Origin: Parascedosporium putredinis
Taxonomy: Eukaryota; Ascomycota; Sordariomycetes; Microascales; Microascaceae
DNA: 64,000 nucleotides
Direction of reading: 5' to 3'
NCBI GenBank assembly: GCA_949357655.1
Contig: CASHTG010000019.1
Span: 1,674,001-1,738,000, forward strand
Shown: positions 20,766 to 32,867 of the stretch, piece after piece
Layout of the letters: the number at the start of each line of letters is the position of its first letter
Numbering within the stretch: position 1 is the first letter of the stretch
Program-made: the position numbers and the translations under genes
Notes under the pieces: model-generated
What the model was told of the DNA's origin: nothing
The model's input: the letters and a program-made list of their open reading frames with translations, nothing else
The model's database searches: none

Positions 20766-23472
20766 TCTAGATGGGTAAAGGCGAGGGCATCAGCATCCCA
20801 AGAAGCGCTGGTGATGAAATGCCGGGCCAAGGTCGGCCTTGTCGTCGTGCGCGGGGAGCAAGGCTGTGCCTCGAAGCTCTAGGTTGACAGCTTCACGTGC
20901 TGTACCTGATACCTCCAGCGGTGCTGGCACTATTTTCGTGTCGCGGCGTGCAGTGCAAAACGCCAAGTCAGGTGCCTCAAGAGTGGGGTCCAATCCAGGG
21001 TCAAAGGTCGACGGTCACGGCAGGCTGACATGTACGGACTGAGGCGTGGCTGGCCTGGCCATACAAAATTCTATGAGCCCTATAATCCGTCCAGGCCAGC
21101 CAGCCTCAGCTCTCTCAATTAATCGCAAGATTATTAAAATGCATTCTAGATCGTTTTCTATCTCTTCGGATCAATGCCACTTTCCCGCTTCACTTTCATT
21201 CCCCCTTGGCTCTTTTGCTACGTGACGGTTTTAAACCTTTCTGTCCCTTTTTTCTTTTGCCCTCCAGCTGTTCTCCTCTTGGTAAATCGCCGGCCGAATT
21301 AAAAGGGTGGAAAGGCTGGACGGGCATTTGATCAACATGGAAAGCACCTGAACATTGAACTGGTTGACGTGCTGCTCTTGCTGGGCTGCGCGACAGCCCT
21401 ACGGAGCCGGCAATGGGACTTACGAGGTACACAAATCGGATAGCACGGCACCAAGCCAGTGGAGAGCAAAGTTTCCCATCCGGGCGGGACGGGCAAAAAT
21501 AAGCCCTTGGATCGAGTTTCTCTCAACCTCCACCCAGTATTGACGTAAGAACCGAACGTGCAACCCAGTTTCCACGCTGCTGCATTGGCCACTCGCTGCA
21601 TCGGTCTGGCGTTAGCTCCTGGCTGGGCTGCAGGAAATCTGTCGGCGAGGCCGGTAGTGGCTCTTGGCCCTATATCAGGAAAGAAGAAACCCCATCCAAC
21701 TGCCAGCCAAGACTAGTCACGATTGGCGGCGCGAAATGGCAGATGACGAGGCCCTTGATCGCAAGCGGCGAAATAGCCAAGGAGAAAGAAGGTTCTGTCA
21801 CTCACGTTACTCTTTCAACGTCCACGAGCCGCCCACTGGGGATAAACGAATTTAGGTGCTGGAGGAGGGGGTATAGGAAAGGCTATTGGCCGTTTATCCC
21901 GCTGGTGGCGCTGGCAATGGCACTTGTCAACGGAACCTTTTCGTAGTCGTAATCATTTGATCCAGCCATTGGATATTCATACTTACTTTTGGCGTCGGTG
22001 CCTTTCTCGTCTTCCACACAATATCATTCTGCAGCCCTGAGCAAAACAAGTCCCCGAACCGTTCTAGGCATTGGACGAGGTGCGTCAGATCGGCACCAAG
22101 GAGAAATCTGCGGGGTGGTGGGAAGGGCGCAATCGGTGATCCGCTTGGCACACTGAACTGAGGGGTGATGCGTCGTCTTTCCCCTCATTCGAATCGTCTC
22201 CGAAACCAAAGTTACCCTACCATTGCCCAGATTCGTGATTTCTCCAACTGCGAAGCAAGGCACAAGCGCAGTGGTGGGTTTCCGCGCAGGCCGTACATCT
22301 CTCGTCAACGCTAAGCCCGCACAAGACCAAAATAAAAAGGAGGGAGAGAGAAGGATAGAGAATGAGAAGAGTAGTACAGCAGGGACTCGACAAGGGAACG
22401 CAACAAAAAGTGCTAGTAGAGCGAATACGACTTGATTTGCAGCCCCTTACCGAAGGTTTGCCCTGCCCATCGCTATCGCTGGTGAACCAGTCGCGTGGTA
22501 ACGAGAATTCGCTGTGAATGCCTAAATCAGGATCCCAGCGGGATTCAGCCACCACATGATTTTAAGCAAGTGCCACAGTACATCAGCATGTGCTCCGTTC
22601 GCCAACTTACCATGTAGTCAACGGTGCGCTTCATCAGTAGTCGTAAAATTCAATGTGGCTCCCTTGTCTGTCTAGCTGCATTATGCCTTTGATTCTCCCC
22701 AATCATCTTCCTTGTCGAGAACAGGGCCGCCGCCATGTCGCGTGTTCTACAAGTGTCTTGAGCCGTTTTGCCCATCTCTCCGAGTAATAAGAATAGAACT
22801 TCCGTCAATCGTCGATCAAATGGACATCTAATGTCTCGCTCCCTGTCCGGTGCCCGGGGTCCGGTGCTGGGCCTATTTGCCAGGTCCTGGTGGGCTCCAC
22901 CCAGCGCACACTTGACCGTTTTCAGCGTCGCCTCGGCCTAAAGCTGGAGAAGCAGAGTTGGCCGATCCTTTGCCCCTCCTTCCCAACTGCTCCTTCCTCA
23001 TTCCCCACCTCGTTCGCCTCCTTCCAAGCTGACATTGGCCTGCAGCCCACCGAAACCACACAGACTCGGTAAATGGCACCAGGGAACATTGAAGCGCCAG
23101 GGCCAAGTGAGCCACGACCTTCGCCAGGAGAGGACCACATAAGCGGGTGAGGCTCAGCTTGTGCTTGGAGTCCCGGCTTGCACTTTTCGACGTGCTGCAC
23201 TGTGCCTTCTCCAACCACAAAAACAAAACCCCGGCTGACAACCTCCTTCCGTGGCACACTCCTCCTTGCGTCTCGTCTCGTCCTTTGCACTTCTTCCCCT
23301 CTTCCTTCTTTTTGTTTTTCCCTTTTCTTTCTCCCTTGTTTTTATCGTGAACACCTCACCGGTTTCTTCACTCGTCTTCCGCTTCCTTTTTATCCAGCCG
23401 AACCTGGGGTTTCCTTGCGCACTTTTACTACCCCGCCAAATCTCTGAATACCTCGAAACACGCGCGAGATCC
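20766..23472. other. Intergenic region between divergent NBS1 and metacaspase genes, 2.7 kb
   Basis: Holds both promoters. On the minus strand, 21927-22640 has several coding-like fragments with good donor sites, but I could not assemble a convincing gene (see findings). The 250 bases before the metacaspase start are C/T-rich. Confidence 0.5.
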
Positions 23473-25183
23473 ATGTCTGGATATCCCGGCTCCCAGTATG
23501 GCCGTGGCCATGGAGGCTACGGTCCGCCTCCTCCTCAAAACTACGGCTACGGGCCCCAGCAGGGCTATCACCCTCCGCCTCAGCAGCAATACTACCAGCC
23601 CCCGCCCCAGGGAGGATACCATGCTCCTCAACAGCCGACCTACGGCCAACCTCCGGTCCCTCCGCGCAATTACCCCTCCCCGCACCCACCCCAACCGCAA
23701 TATAACCAAGGCTACGGTCATCGCCCAGGTAAGCAAGCTCGACGGCGTTGGTAGGGTAGGAGGAGCGACACTCTTTGTTTTTTCTTGTCTGCTAATCGGC
23801 TCGTCTCACTCTCTGCAGGCCCCCTCCCTCGCAAGCGTCCTCTCACTATGGCCAACGCTCTGGACCGCCCCCGCCGCCCTCGGGTATGCAGCAATTTGGT
23901 CACGGCGCCCCTCCAACTACTCGTACCAATACTCCAATTGTACCGGAAAGCGCAAGGCCCTCCTGATTGGCATCAACTACTTCCGCCAGAAGGGCGAGCT
24001 TCGCGGCTGCATCAATGATGTGCGCAACTTGTCGGCTTTCCTCATGAACAAGAACCGTTTCCGAAGGGAAGACATGGTGATCCTTACCGACGATCAGTCC
24101 GATCCGAGGAGCGTGCCCACGAGGCAAAATATTCTGAGAGCAATGGCTTGGCTCGTCAACGGCGCGGAACCCAATGATTCACTCTTTTTCCACTTTTCCG
24201 GTACGCTAGTTTATTCCTGCGCCATAATCGGGCCCTTTGTTTTCTTTTTCTTTTTCTTTCCTTCAGTTCTTACTTTTAATCGGCGCTGTCCTCCACTCCA
24301 CCATTTCCGGCGTGGACGGGTGACGGTGAAACGGCGCTAGCGACTAAGCTAACAACGACTCTTGGCAGGCCACGGCGGACAGACTCGCGATCTCGACGGC
24401 GACGAAGACGACGGCTACGATGAAGTCATCTACCCCGTCGACTACAAATCGGCTGGTCACATCGTTGATGACCAGATCCACGATATCCTCGTCAAACCTC
24501 TCCGGCCCGGCGTCAGGTTAACGGCCATCTTTGACTCGTGTCATTCCGGTTCCGCAATGGACTTGCCGTATATCTACTCTACCAAGGGTGTTCTCAAGGA
24601 ACCTAATCTCGCCAAAGATGCCGGCATGGGCCTTTTGAGTGCAGTATCAGCGTATGCCAAGGGAGATATTGGTGGTGTGGCGAGCTCCATCTTCAAGTTT
24701 GCCAAGAAGGCCACGACTGGCGACGATGCGTACAACAAGACGCTGCGTACCAAGACCTCCCCGCCGACGTCATCATGTGGTCCGGCAGCAAAGACAGCCA
24801 AACTTCGTAAGCTTTTTCACGGCCCTTCCCTCGCTACCTCCCCACCGAGAGAGTTGTGCTAGCCGGGCAAACTGGGCAAGATGTTGTATGAGAGGACGAC
24901 AAAACTAACTAGCCATCTTTAGGGCCGATGCGACCATCAATTCGCAAGCGACTGGTGCCATGTCCTGGGCATTCATGACGGCACTCGAGAGGAAGCCTCA
25001 GCAGAGCTACGTCGAGCTTCTCAACTCTATAAGAGACTTGCTAGAAACCAAATACTCCCAGCGCCCTCAGCTGTCTTCGAGCCATCCCATGGGTGAGTCC
25101 CCATAAACAAGAAGTCGCTGTTTTTTGCTAGTCATGGAATGCTAACGCGGCTGCTAGATACAAATCTTCTCTTCATTATATAA
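23473..25183 (+). CDS. MCA1: Type I metacaspase
   Basis: A Ca-dependent cysteine protease cutting after Arg/Lys, with roles in proteostasis and cell death in fungi. Exons are 23473-23728, 23819-24200, 24369-24806, 24923-25092 and 25158-25183. The prodomain (about residues 1-120) is rich in Gln, Pro, Tyr and Gly (MSGYPGSQYGRGHGGYG, QQQYYQPPPQGG). The caspase-like p20 domain starts at NCTGKRKALLIGINYF. The catalytic His is in FHFSGHGGQTRD and the catalytic Cys in IFDSCHSGS. The p10-like end contains ATGAMSWAFMTAL and DTNLLFII. Three missing bases are inferred in C runs 23820-23824, 23908-23911 and 24759-24762, giving 424 residues. The third break would otherwise destroy VIMWSGSKDSQT, a conserved p10 block. 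Splice sites all follow GT-AG. Confidence 0.94.
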
Positions 25184-26002
25184 TTTTGGCCTCCGCAGCC
25201 CATCGCGGGGAAAAGGTGGATCGGATGATTGAGCAGACATATTAGGGAACTGGCTTTCGGAGAGCCTCGTTTTTTGTCGATATCGTATACCCGCCATTTC
25301 AAGTGTCCAATCACGGCCAGGGCGCCAACAGCAATTTCATCTCAGTATTTCTTGGACATGTTGCTTTGCGGCCAGGTTGGATTTCGTTTCTCGCTCTTGG
25401 CGCTATCTCTTTTGCCTTGTCAGTGTGCGGTGAATGATGATGTTGGTTCCAATCTAGTTCATTTGTTCTTTTCTTCTCTCGTCCGTCCGGCCGGTCTTCT
25501 TCCTTTTCACCCTTATACCTTATCTTTTTCTTTTCTTTTCTTTTTGCTTCTTTCATTCTCACCATCTTCATGTGAGCATTTCTTTTGGGAGCTGGGAATG
25601 GCTTTTAGTGTGATAGGTTTCAGCCCATTGGACATTGGAAGAATGGATGTTTATGCGATATGTAGTGACACACGACGTTGATTTTCTCTCTTGGCCTCTG
25701 TGGAATATTTTTGACTCGCCACTAAGAACGTTGTCGGTTGCGCCAAACCGTTAGGGCGGCTTTAGATACTTGGTGAAACAGACGGTGGAGACAATAAGAG
25801 ACTTTCACAAATTGGTTGGAAATGGATTCATCATAGGTGTGACATGTGTCGTGTAAACGCATTTCGTTTATATCCTAAACGCTAGGGTATCTAACTGCAA
25901 AACAAAAAAAAAAAAAAAAAGACCCATTTTCGAAACTGAATGCTTGTAAACTCCAACCATAAACCCCAAAAATTTGGCACTTTGCCTCATCACCACCTCA
26001 CC
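25184..26002. other. Convergent 3' region with (A)17 tract
   Basis: 3' flank of the metacaspase and of the membrane protein gene. It is T-rich around 25440-25580. A pure run of 17 A occupies 25904-25920. The run is too far (about 720 bases) from the metacaspase stop to be read simply as its poly(A) tail, and no retroposed copy is seen next to it. Confidence 0.6.
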
Positions 26003-27038
26003 TCACCTCACAGCATCGTCCAGCCGACCCTTCTCGGCCAGCGCATCGTCGGGCGAATCATACCCCATGCTGCCCCTAGCAGCATTGACCAAGGTGGCGA
26101 AGAGAACGACGGCGGTGGCAGCCCAGGACCCCCACTGGCCGACCGACTTGATGGGTTCCGACTCTGGGGCCACGGGCTGCATGCGCAAAAGGTAGGTCTC
26201 GGTGCGGTGGATCATGACGACGACAAGAGCGGGGACGGCGGCGGTGAGGAGCTTGCGAAAGAGGGAGACGAGTCTCTCACCGCTGAGAAAGGAAGACTTG
26301 GGCTGTATGATGTCGGGGGAGGAGTTGTTGTTGGAGTGCGACGAGGGACCGAAGCCGAGGTCGAGGACCTTGGACTGGCTCTGCAGGTCGGCGGCGGGGC
26401 CCTTGGCGGTAATGCAGCCGAGGGTGAGAGCGGCGAAGAAGAGGGTGGGGATGCCGACGATGCGGAGGATCTCGCCGATTCTGTTGCCCACGAGGCCTAG
26501 GGTGGGGATCTTGACGTCGGTGGTGCCAAAGATGGCTTGGGCGGGCATGAGGACGGCGTGGCCGGGACAAGCGTGGGCGTCGGAGTCGGCATCGGCGAGG
26601 AGGAAGGGGCGAGCGCCGGCGAGGGCGGTTTCCTTGAGGGCGACAAAGGCGATGACGGCGGCGATGGCGACGCCGACGCACCAGGCCTTGACGAGGGAGC
26701 GGGCGGCGGAGGCGCTGGCGGTGCGGGAGACGAGGAGGAGCCAGGCGGCGACGGCGCAGGCGAGGCCGAGCATTTCGAGGACGACGACGAGCTCGAGGGG
26801 TAGCGGGGATGATGTGGATGACGAAGAAGAGATGTGCTTGCGGATGTGGGCGAGGTGGACGATGGCGTCGACGGCAAAGATGGCGGTTTTGGTGGTGAAG
26901 CCGGCGAGGGCGGCGCGGAAGAGCCAGCCGCGGGGGAGGGGAGGACGAGGGCGAGGCACATGGCGTAGACGTGGGTTCGGGGGAGGAGGGTGTAGGGACC
27001 CGCGAGGGGGTTACGCAGATGTCTTGTTGGGAGGACAT
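26003..27038 (-). CDS. Multispanning membrane protein, function unknown
   Basis: A single exon of 345 residues after restoring one base at 26999-27001 and one in the G run 26932-26936. The start at 27038 gives MSSQQDICVTPSR, followed by GPYTLLPRTHVYAMCLALVL. About six or seven hydrophobic segments are seen: HVYAMCLALVL; WLFRAALAGFTTKTAIFAVD; VLEMLGLACAVAAWLLLV; AWCVGVAIAAVIAFVAL; ILRIVGIPTLFFAALTLGCI; LLTAAVPALVVVMI; WAATAVVLFATLVN. The loop with PSSHSNNNSSPDIIQPK is polar. It looks like a conserved fungal integral membrane protein. I recognise no transport or enzyme motif. Confidence 0.75.
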
Positions 27039-28835
27039 GGCGGCGCGGGCGCGGTTGGTTATCTTGAGTCCAAGAAGAAGAAGAATTTTGCTCGGTGGTG
27101 GGCTTTAAGAAGAAGTAGGAAAGGCGGGCGCGTCGCTATCCAGGAGCCGTTATCGTGAAGGGGCGACGAGGGAAAAGGAAGGTGAAGGGGTGAAAGAGTG
27201 AACAGTTTATACTCGTCGTTGAATGATGGGTTAGGCTTCATTCATCCTGGAAGCCTATTTCATCCGTCGAACCTGCGATCCTTGTTTCTCTCAACCCTCT
27301 TTTTTTTTTCCACTTTGAAACGAGCGACTAGTGGAAATCTCTAAGGAGGGAAAAGGGAGAGAATAGGAACACCTCGGTAGTTTACGCCCTCTTTTACCCT
27401 ACTAGCTGTGAACCCACGAGATGACGGTGCGCGAGTGCAGAGGGAGGGGAGGGGGAAGGGTGCGGAAGCAAAACCCCCATTTTCCATTTCCGCGAGCTTT
27501 TGGCTTTGGGCCCTGCCCGCCAAGGCCATCCGTCTCCAAAAACACAGAGGAGCAGGGGTCTGTCCCTGACAGAGAGAGAACGATTATCGTGGTTGCATGC
27601 ACCCACCCCGCCTCGAGCGGCTGAAGAGCGCGCGCGCGGAAACGGGAGGGATGGAAATTGATGGGACGAGCGTGGAAATGATGCCGCGCTTTTTCCTTGG
27701 TCCGTGGGTGAGGCGCAGCAAAGGAACGTGAGCGCTTCAATGTTCTTGGGCTGTGGCTTTGCCTCGGAACCAGGCCCGCCTTTTTGGGTTCCTTTTCTTT
27801 TGTTTGAAATGAGGATGAAGCCGAAACGAAACAAAAGGGTGGTTGTTTTTGAGGTTGTCGAGAGAAGGGGAGTCGGAAGTGATTGTTGGGGAGCGTTGGG
27901 CTGGAGGTGGCTCGATCTGATTCTAGTTCCGCCCTTTTGGTGTTGGATCTCAAAGGCAAAGAGGAAACAAACGCGCAAGGCAACAGCTCTCGTGAAGCCT
28001 CCGAACCTTTGATTTCCCTCGTAATATTTATCAGAAACCCTCTCGTTTTCTAATTGAACGCAAAGAAAAAAGCCTTACATGTGATACTCTATCCCAACAA
28101 TCCGCAGCCTGTATCCACCCCTCACCAAAGACAGGGGCACCCATCCGTAGGCAGCCTTTCCGCAACGAACCAAGATCGAGATCTCCAATGAACAAAATCC
28201 CAATTGTAGGGATACAGCTATAGCATCTACCGAGGCATGTGAAAGTCATGGCACCGCAAAACGAGGCTGAGGGAGAGCTTGCACCACGGAAAGAGGGAAA
28301 GAGGTTGCGCCCCTACCTCCCTCCCCCGTTTTCGGAACTGAGCCGACGGACCCCATGTCTCGGGGCCCCAATCCAGCCTGACGTCCGGACGCCACGGCGT
28401 AGCTACCCGGGAGCGGGGCTGGCCAAACATATCAACGCCCTGTCATGCCGATCAAGGAATCCAGGCCGAGCGAGGGCACTAATATGAAACTTGGGAAGAA
28501 CTGGAAAAGGGTCACTAGCTCGTCAAGTGTTTATACTAGTTAACTGCGAGATTCGCTTACACGCGCCTACACATCCCGGCTTCATCATGCCGATAGAAGC
28601 TACCCTATTCTAATGGATTTCAAGTATAGACACGTCTGCGAGCAAAGGAAAAAGAACATAAAACAAAAAGAATTATTCGTATATATAATATCATCAACAT
28701 CATTAGGTTGCGCGAGTCGGGTTCTATAGGGTCTACATAGGTATAAAAGGGGGTAGCCAAAAGGGACATGAAAAAAGAAAGGACAAAGGAAAGAGGTGAA
28801 AGGCAAAAGGAAAGGTTCTAGCTTGTCAGCTCTTC
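27039..28835. other. Intergenic region, 1.8 kb
   Basis: Upstream of the membrane protein gene and downstream of the hydrolase gene. It contains a T run near 27300 and a short GCGCGCGCG stretch near 27630. Overlapping open frames at 27394-27983 (minus) are low-complexity and not gene-like. Confidence 0.55.
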
Positions 28836-30564
28836 TCATAAAATCCGGCAATGCTCTCGAATCACAGCCAAGACCTTTTCCCGATCATCCCGCGTATTGA
28901 AAACCTGAGCATGGTCCAGACTAGGCAACCACGTAACAGCCACTCTCCCCGGCGCAGGATGAGCTTGCCCGCCACTAGCCCCGCCGCCGGGCAGGTTGAG
29001 CTCGATGCCAAACTCGTCCTGGAGGTACTCGAGCACCGCGGGCGCCGAGATAATAATGTCCCTCTCGGCCAAGAAGACGGCCACACGACGCCACGTCTTC
29101 TCCTCCGCCGCGCAGTCCCCGCCACTACCCCGAGCCTTGTTGTCCTCCATCTTCTTCTTTTTCCTCACAAGCAAGTCGTCCTTCCACGCGATGCTCTCCC
29201 GCCAGAAAAATGCCGCCCGAGCACGTAAGCCACGCCCGGGTCCATGCGCGCAAAGAACCAGAGCTGCCACTCCGCCGTCGTGCGCGGCGGCCGGCGGGTA
29301 AAGTTGTAGGCCACGTACGGCTCGTGCAGCAGCAGGCTGACGGGGTCGACGAGTACAAGGGAGGCGATGCGAGGCGATAGCGCGGGCGAGCGCAGCAGCT
29401 GCGTCGAAACGGCGGTGCCAAAAGAATGGGCGACGAGCACAAAGTCTCCGATGCGGTGGTGGTCGAGGATCTGGCCGATCTGGCGCGCGATTTCGGCGTG
29501 GTCGAGGGGCTCGTCGAAGCAGAGCCGGGACGAGATGTGGAGTATCTCAATGGCGAGGATGCCGATTTGCCCGTGGTCTTTGTCGTCGTTGCCGTTGCCG
29601 TTGCCGTTCCAGTTCTTCCCATCCTTCTTCTTCTCCTTCTCCTGGGCTAGGTCCGCTATAGATCCGCGCGCCGCAGCTCCGCCGTCGAGTTCGGAGAAGA
29701 ATTGCGCGTAGGTGCTCAGGCCGATACCGATGCCGTGCAGGAAAACAATGGGTAGCTTGTCGGGAGCGGTGTGCGGACGGTACCAGTACGTGAGGTCCGA
29801 GGCCGTGCTCCGGTCCGTGGGGATGACGTGACTCAGGCGTGGCGGGAACACGCGCGCGTTCTTGCGCAAGTCCTGGCCGTAGTGGGAGAAACCCTGCGAC
29901 CAGAGGGCGACGTGGGTCACCGCATCGATGGCGAAGATGGTCATGTACCAAAACAGGCTGCGGTAACAGTAGTCGACGTCGTCGAGGGAGAGGCGTAAAC
30001 ACTTGGCCGTCCCGCGCCCGGGCTCGAGCTTACGGCCGAGCTTGTCTTCGATGTGGCCAACGTATTCATCAAGCTCCTCCCGCACCTCCGCATCGGCATC
30101 GTGCCCCTCGCCCTCACAGCCGGCGGGGAGGGGGCCGTACACTCCGCCAAATCTCGGTCAAAGAAGCCCCACATCAAAAACTCCCGGACGTTGTCGCGGC
30201 GCACCTCGCGCATGTCGGGGCAGTCGAGGAACCAGAGCGCGAGGTACTCGTCGCCATTGGACACGTGGTGGAAGCACTTGTAAAAGAGGGCGCGGCGCTC
30301 CGCGCGCGTGCCCGGGGCCGGGTGGTGCGCGGGACGCTGGATGCTAGCTACGTAGGCGCGGTAGACGGTGGCGGCGAACAAGATCTCGAGCAGGAACTGC
30401 GCGGCGACGAGGCGGAAGAGGAGGGAGGAGGCGAAGGCGGCGCGCCAGCCGCCGTGTTGGTGGGCGCGGAAGAGGAGGAAGGCGAGTTGGAGGAGGGCGG
30501 CGTAGCGGAAGAGTAGGATGAGCGAGCGTAGGAAAAAGTACGCCCGGTTCGATGAGATTATCAT
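28836..30564 (-). CDS. Alpha/beta hydrolase with N-terminal membrane segments
   Basis: Intronless, 576 residues after restoring one base near 30146 and one in the A run 29206-29210. Residues 1-70 are hydrophobic (FFLRSLILLFRYAALLQLAF; LLFRLVAAQFLLEILFAATV), suggesting an ER or vesicle anchor. The hydrolase core starts at about residue 240: the oxyanion strand IVFLHGIGIGLSTYAQFF, the nucleophile elbow VLVAHSFGTAVS (G/A-H-S-F-G), VLVDPVSLLL as candidate acid region, and WLPSLDHAQVFN as the candidate catalytic His. A charged insertion (QEKEKKKDGKNWNGNGNGN) separates strands of the core. Substrate unknown. The fold and triad are seen; lipase or esterase activity is inference. Confidence 0.82.
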
Positions 30565-32527
30565 GGTTTGTAGGGAGAGACTTTTTCAAGGGAAACGGTG
30601 AGAGAATATAAGAAGCAAGGGAAGAGGAAAAGAGAACAAGACAAAAAGAAAAGGGTGAAGGTAACGACTGGAAGTGTGCGCTATGCTATTCTGCTAGGAT
30701 CTGATCGATGAAGGGGAACAGGGGTATCGAGATGGGAGCAATGTGGAGGGGAAGGAATCTATATAGAGGCAAGCATGGGTAAAGATATTTACATAGGAAT
30801 AGGAAAGGTGGTTGTGTCGAGATATGGCCCCCGAGGTTGCGCAACGGTCTAGAAGCAAGAATAGGGAAGAAAGAGAACACAAGTGTTGGGCTAGAAGTTC
30901 ATCCCCAGGAAATATACACACGGGTTACACATGGACGCGAAGCCAAAAATATGAAATCTTTCAATCCCTTGACATTTTCGCCATCGCAGCCAATCGTTAT
31001 TAAAAGGCTACTCGCCATCACACTGATAAAAAGGCGGCCTCCCTCTCCATCCCTTCCCATCGTGCCAAGAGGGGGTCCCTCTTCTCCAGTTGCAAACCAA
31101 TACAGGACTAGTACGCACTATTATATGACAGGAGCGATGGCCCAAAACGACGCGGATGGAGAAAGATGGACGGAGGAAAGAAAGTGTGGCGTCGTCTATC
31201 GCGTCGGGCAGGAGCTGAGGTCGAAACTGCCAACACGTCGAGTCGGGATTGGGAGAGTACGTACAGCAACGGGGGAAGTGACGATTCGATGAGCCCCCGG
31301 CGTCGTGGGACTTGGCCTGGCCTGGCCTGGTCTGACTGGCATGCGCGGACAGGGGAAAGTTCGGAGGCCAATCGACTCCACTCGGGCCCCCAAACCGGGT
31401 TTAGGGTGGCTCGCCCGACCTCACCTGAAATTGTGGCTAACAAGCATGATTTTTTCCCCATTATCGAATCGAGCAACGGAGCAAATCCTCCCTGCGCAGG
31501 CCCGTTGGAGCAACACAGCACAAGGACGGCACTATCTGAGGGGAGGCCATCTTATTATTATCTATCAATCTTCCTTACCGCGGGAACCCTTCCAGCGAAG
31601 GGGAAAGTGGGAACGGGACCTGGCGTGCATGATCTATTGATCCAAGGAGCGTCAGCTCGGGAGGACGCTCTCTAGGAATAGATATTGGCCCCGCTGACAG
31701 CGAAACGCTCTTTTCCCATCTTTCCTTCTCCATATAATTATCCTTCTCCTTTTGTCCTTCTCCTCTTTCATACTCGGTTAGTATAGGTCATGGACTCTTG
31801 CGCAAGACATGGATATCCAAATATATCGAGCCCTCGGGGTGCGCAAGGCTTGTTGGTGGCGTCTCGCCGACGGCTCGGCAGCGGCGCCCTAAACGTCCGA
31901 TCGGGGAAGTCATCGAATGTGTTGTTTCCTCTTTAGCCAATCGAACATGCTCGAGAGTTCTAGGAAGCTGAACTAGGAAGCTACAAGGACCGCGAGGCTG
32001 CGCTTGCACACGTCCCCTTGCCCACGAGCGTCGATGATGCGTGGAACTATGGGGTGTACCTGGGAAAGCCTCCTTACGCCTAAACCGGGGTCTTCGCTGG
32101 TATGCGAGGCTGTCGTCTCCATCCGGCCGAGACGGGCTGGCCGAACCCTTGGACATGGAAACGACCTACAGCTTAACTTGGATTTTCCGGGTCTTTGCCC
32201 GTTTATTCACTTCTTTTTCTCTTCCTTCTCTCCTTTTCTCTTTCCTATATGTTCTTATTCTGTTACAAGATGAGGGACTTGCACATATATTTATTTGATA
32301 TTGATTGGAGATTGCAAGAAGGCCATTCCGGCAAATCAAAACTGGAAAGGACTCTTTTATGTGGGGTTGAAAAGTCTTGTCCGAATTTTGCTTCCTTTTT
32401 CAGCAGCAAGATTGACTCCGAGCCCTGTGCCCCACTTTTAGCCTCGAGCTGACAGCCCATTGATCTGAAGAGAAAGGCACATGTACTCAGCTAATCCCTA
32501 CCATCGTCACCAACAAGTGGAACCCAC
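30565..32527. other. Intergenic region, 2.0 kb
   Basis: Upstream of the hydrolase gene and of the initiator tRNA. Purine-rich near 30600-30660. A short tandem TGGCC repeat lies at 31312-31330. No gene-like open frame is supported. Confidence 0.55.
31312..31330. repeat. Short TGGCC tandem repeat
   Basis: TTGGCCTGGCCTGGCCTGG: more than three copies of a 5-base unit, continued imperfectly by TCTGACTGGC. Confidence 0.8.
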
Positions 32528-32599
32528 AGCATTGTAGCTCAGGGGTAGAGCACTGGGCTCATAACCCAGGGGACCTAGGATCGAAACCTAGCAATGCTA
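32528..32599 (+). tRNA. Initiator tRNA-Met (anticodon CAT)
   Basis: A complete cloverleaf of 72 bases without intron. The acceptor stem is AGCATTG/CAATGCT, then discriminator A. The D arm is GCTCAGGGGTAGAGC. The anticodon arm is CTGGG-CTCATAA-CCCAG, with CAT anticodon at 32562-32564. The T arm is CTAGG-ATCGAAA-CCTAG. A1:T72, three stacked G:C pairs in the anticodon stem, and the ATCGAAA T-loop (A54, A60) are marks of eukaryotic initiator rather than elongator tRNA-Met. The A box lies in TAGCTCAGGGGTAG and the B box in GGATCGAAACC, so it is self-contained for RNA polymerase III. The mature CCA is added after transcription. Confidence 0.95.
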
Positions 32600-32609
32600 C
32601 AAATCGTTC

Positions 32610-32620
32610 TTTTTTTTTTT
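32610..32620 (+). terminator. RNA polymerase III terminator of the tRNA
   Basis: A run of 11 T begins 11 bases after the tRNA 3' end, the usual pol III stop signal. Confidence 0.9.
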
Positions 32621-32867
32621 CCTCCCCTTATAATGCTTAGCCCATATCAACCTTCACCACACCACACACATTCTCTTCTTCTCTTGATATATTATAATAC
32701 TTGATTATTTGTCCATCTTATTGCTATATTTTTTTTATTAAAGATTTGCTCACCATCCTTCTTTCAATAGCCATTACTTTGTTCTCTGCAAAATGTGTCC
32801 CATAGATAATCTCAATCTTCATTCTCCCACAAGCAGACATCGCTGTGCAGTGTCATGACTCCTCTTG

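Noticed and set aside
25904..25920. (A)17 tract as the mark of a retroposed gene copy
   Set aside because: No gene copy or target-site duplication is visible beside it.
27394..27983. Two overlapping minus-strand frames of about 194 residues
   Set aside because: Both are low-complexity Ser/Pro/Arg/Phe translations of the same non-coding stretch; neither is favoured over the other.
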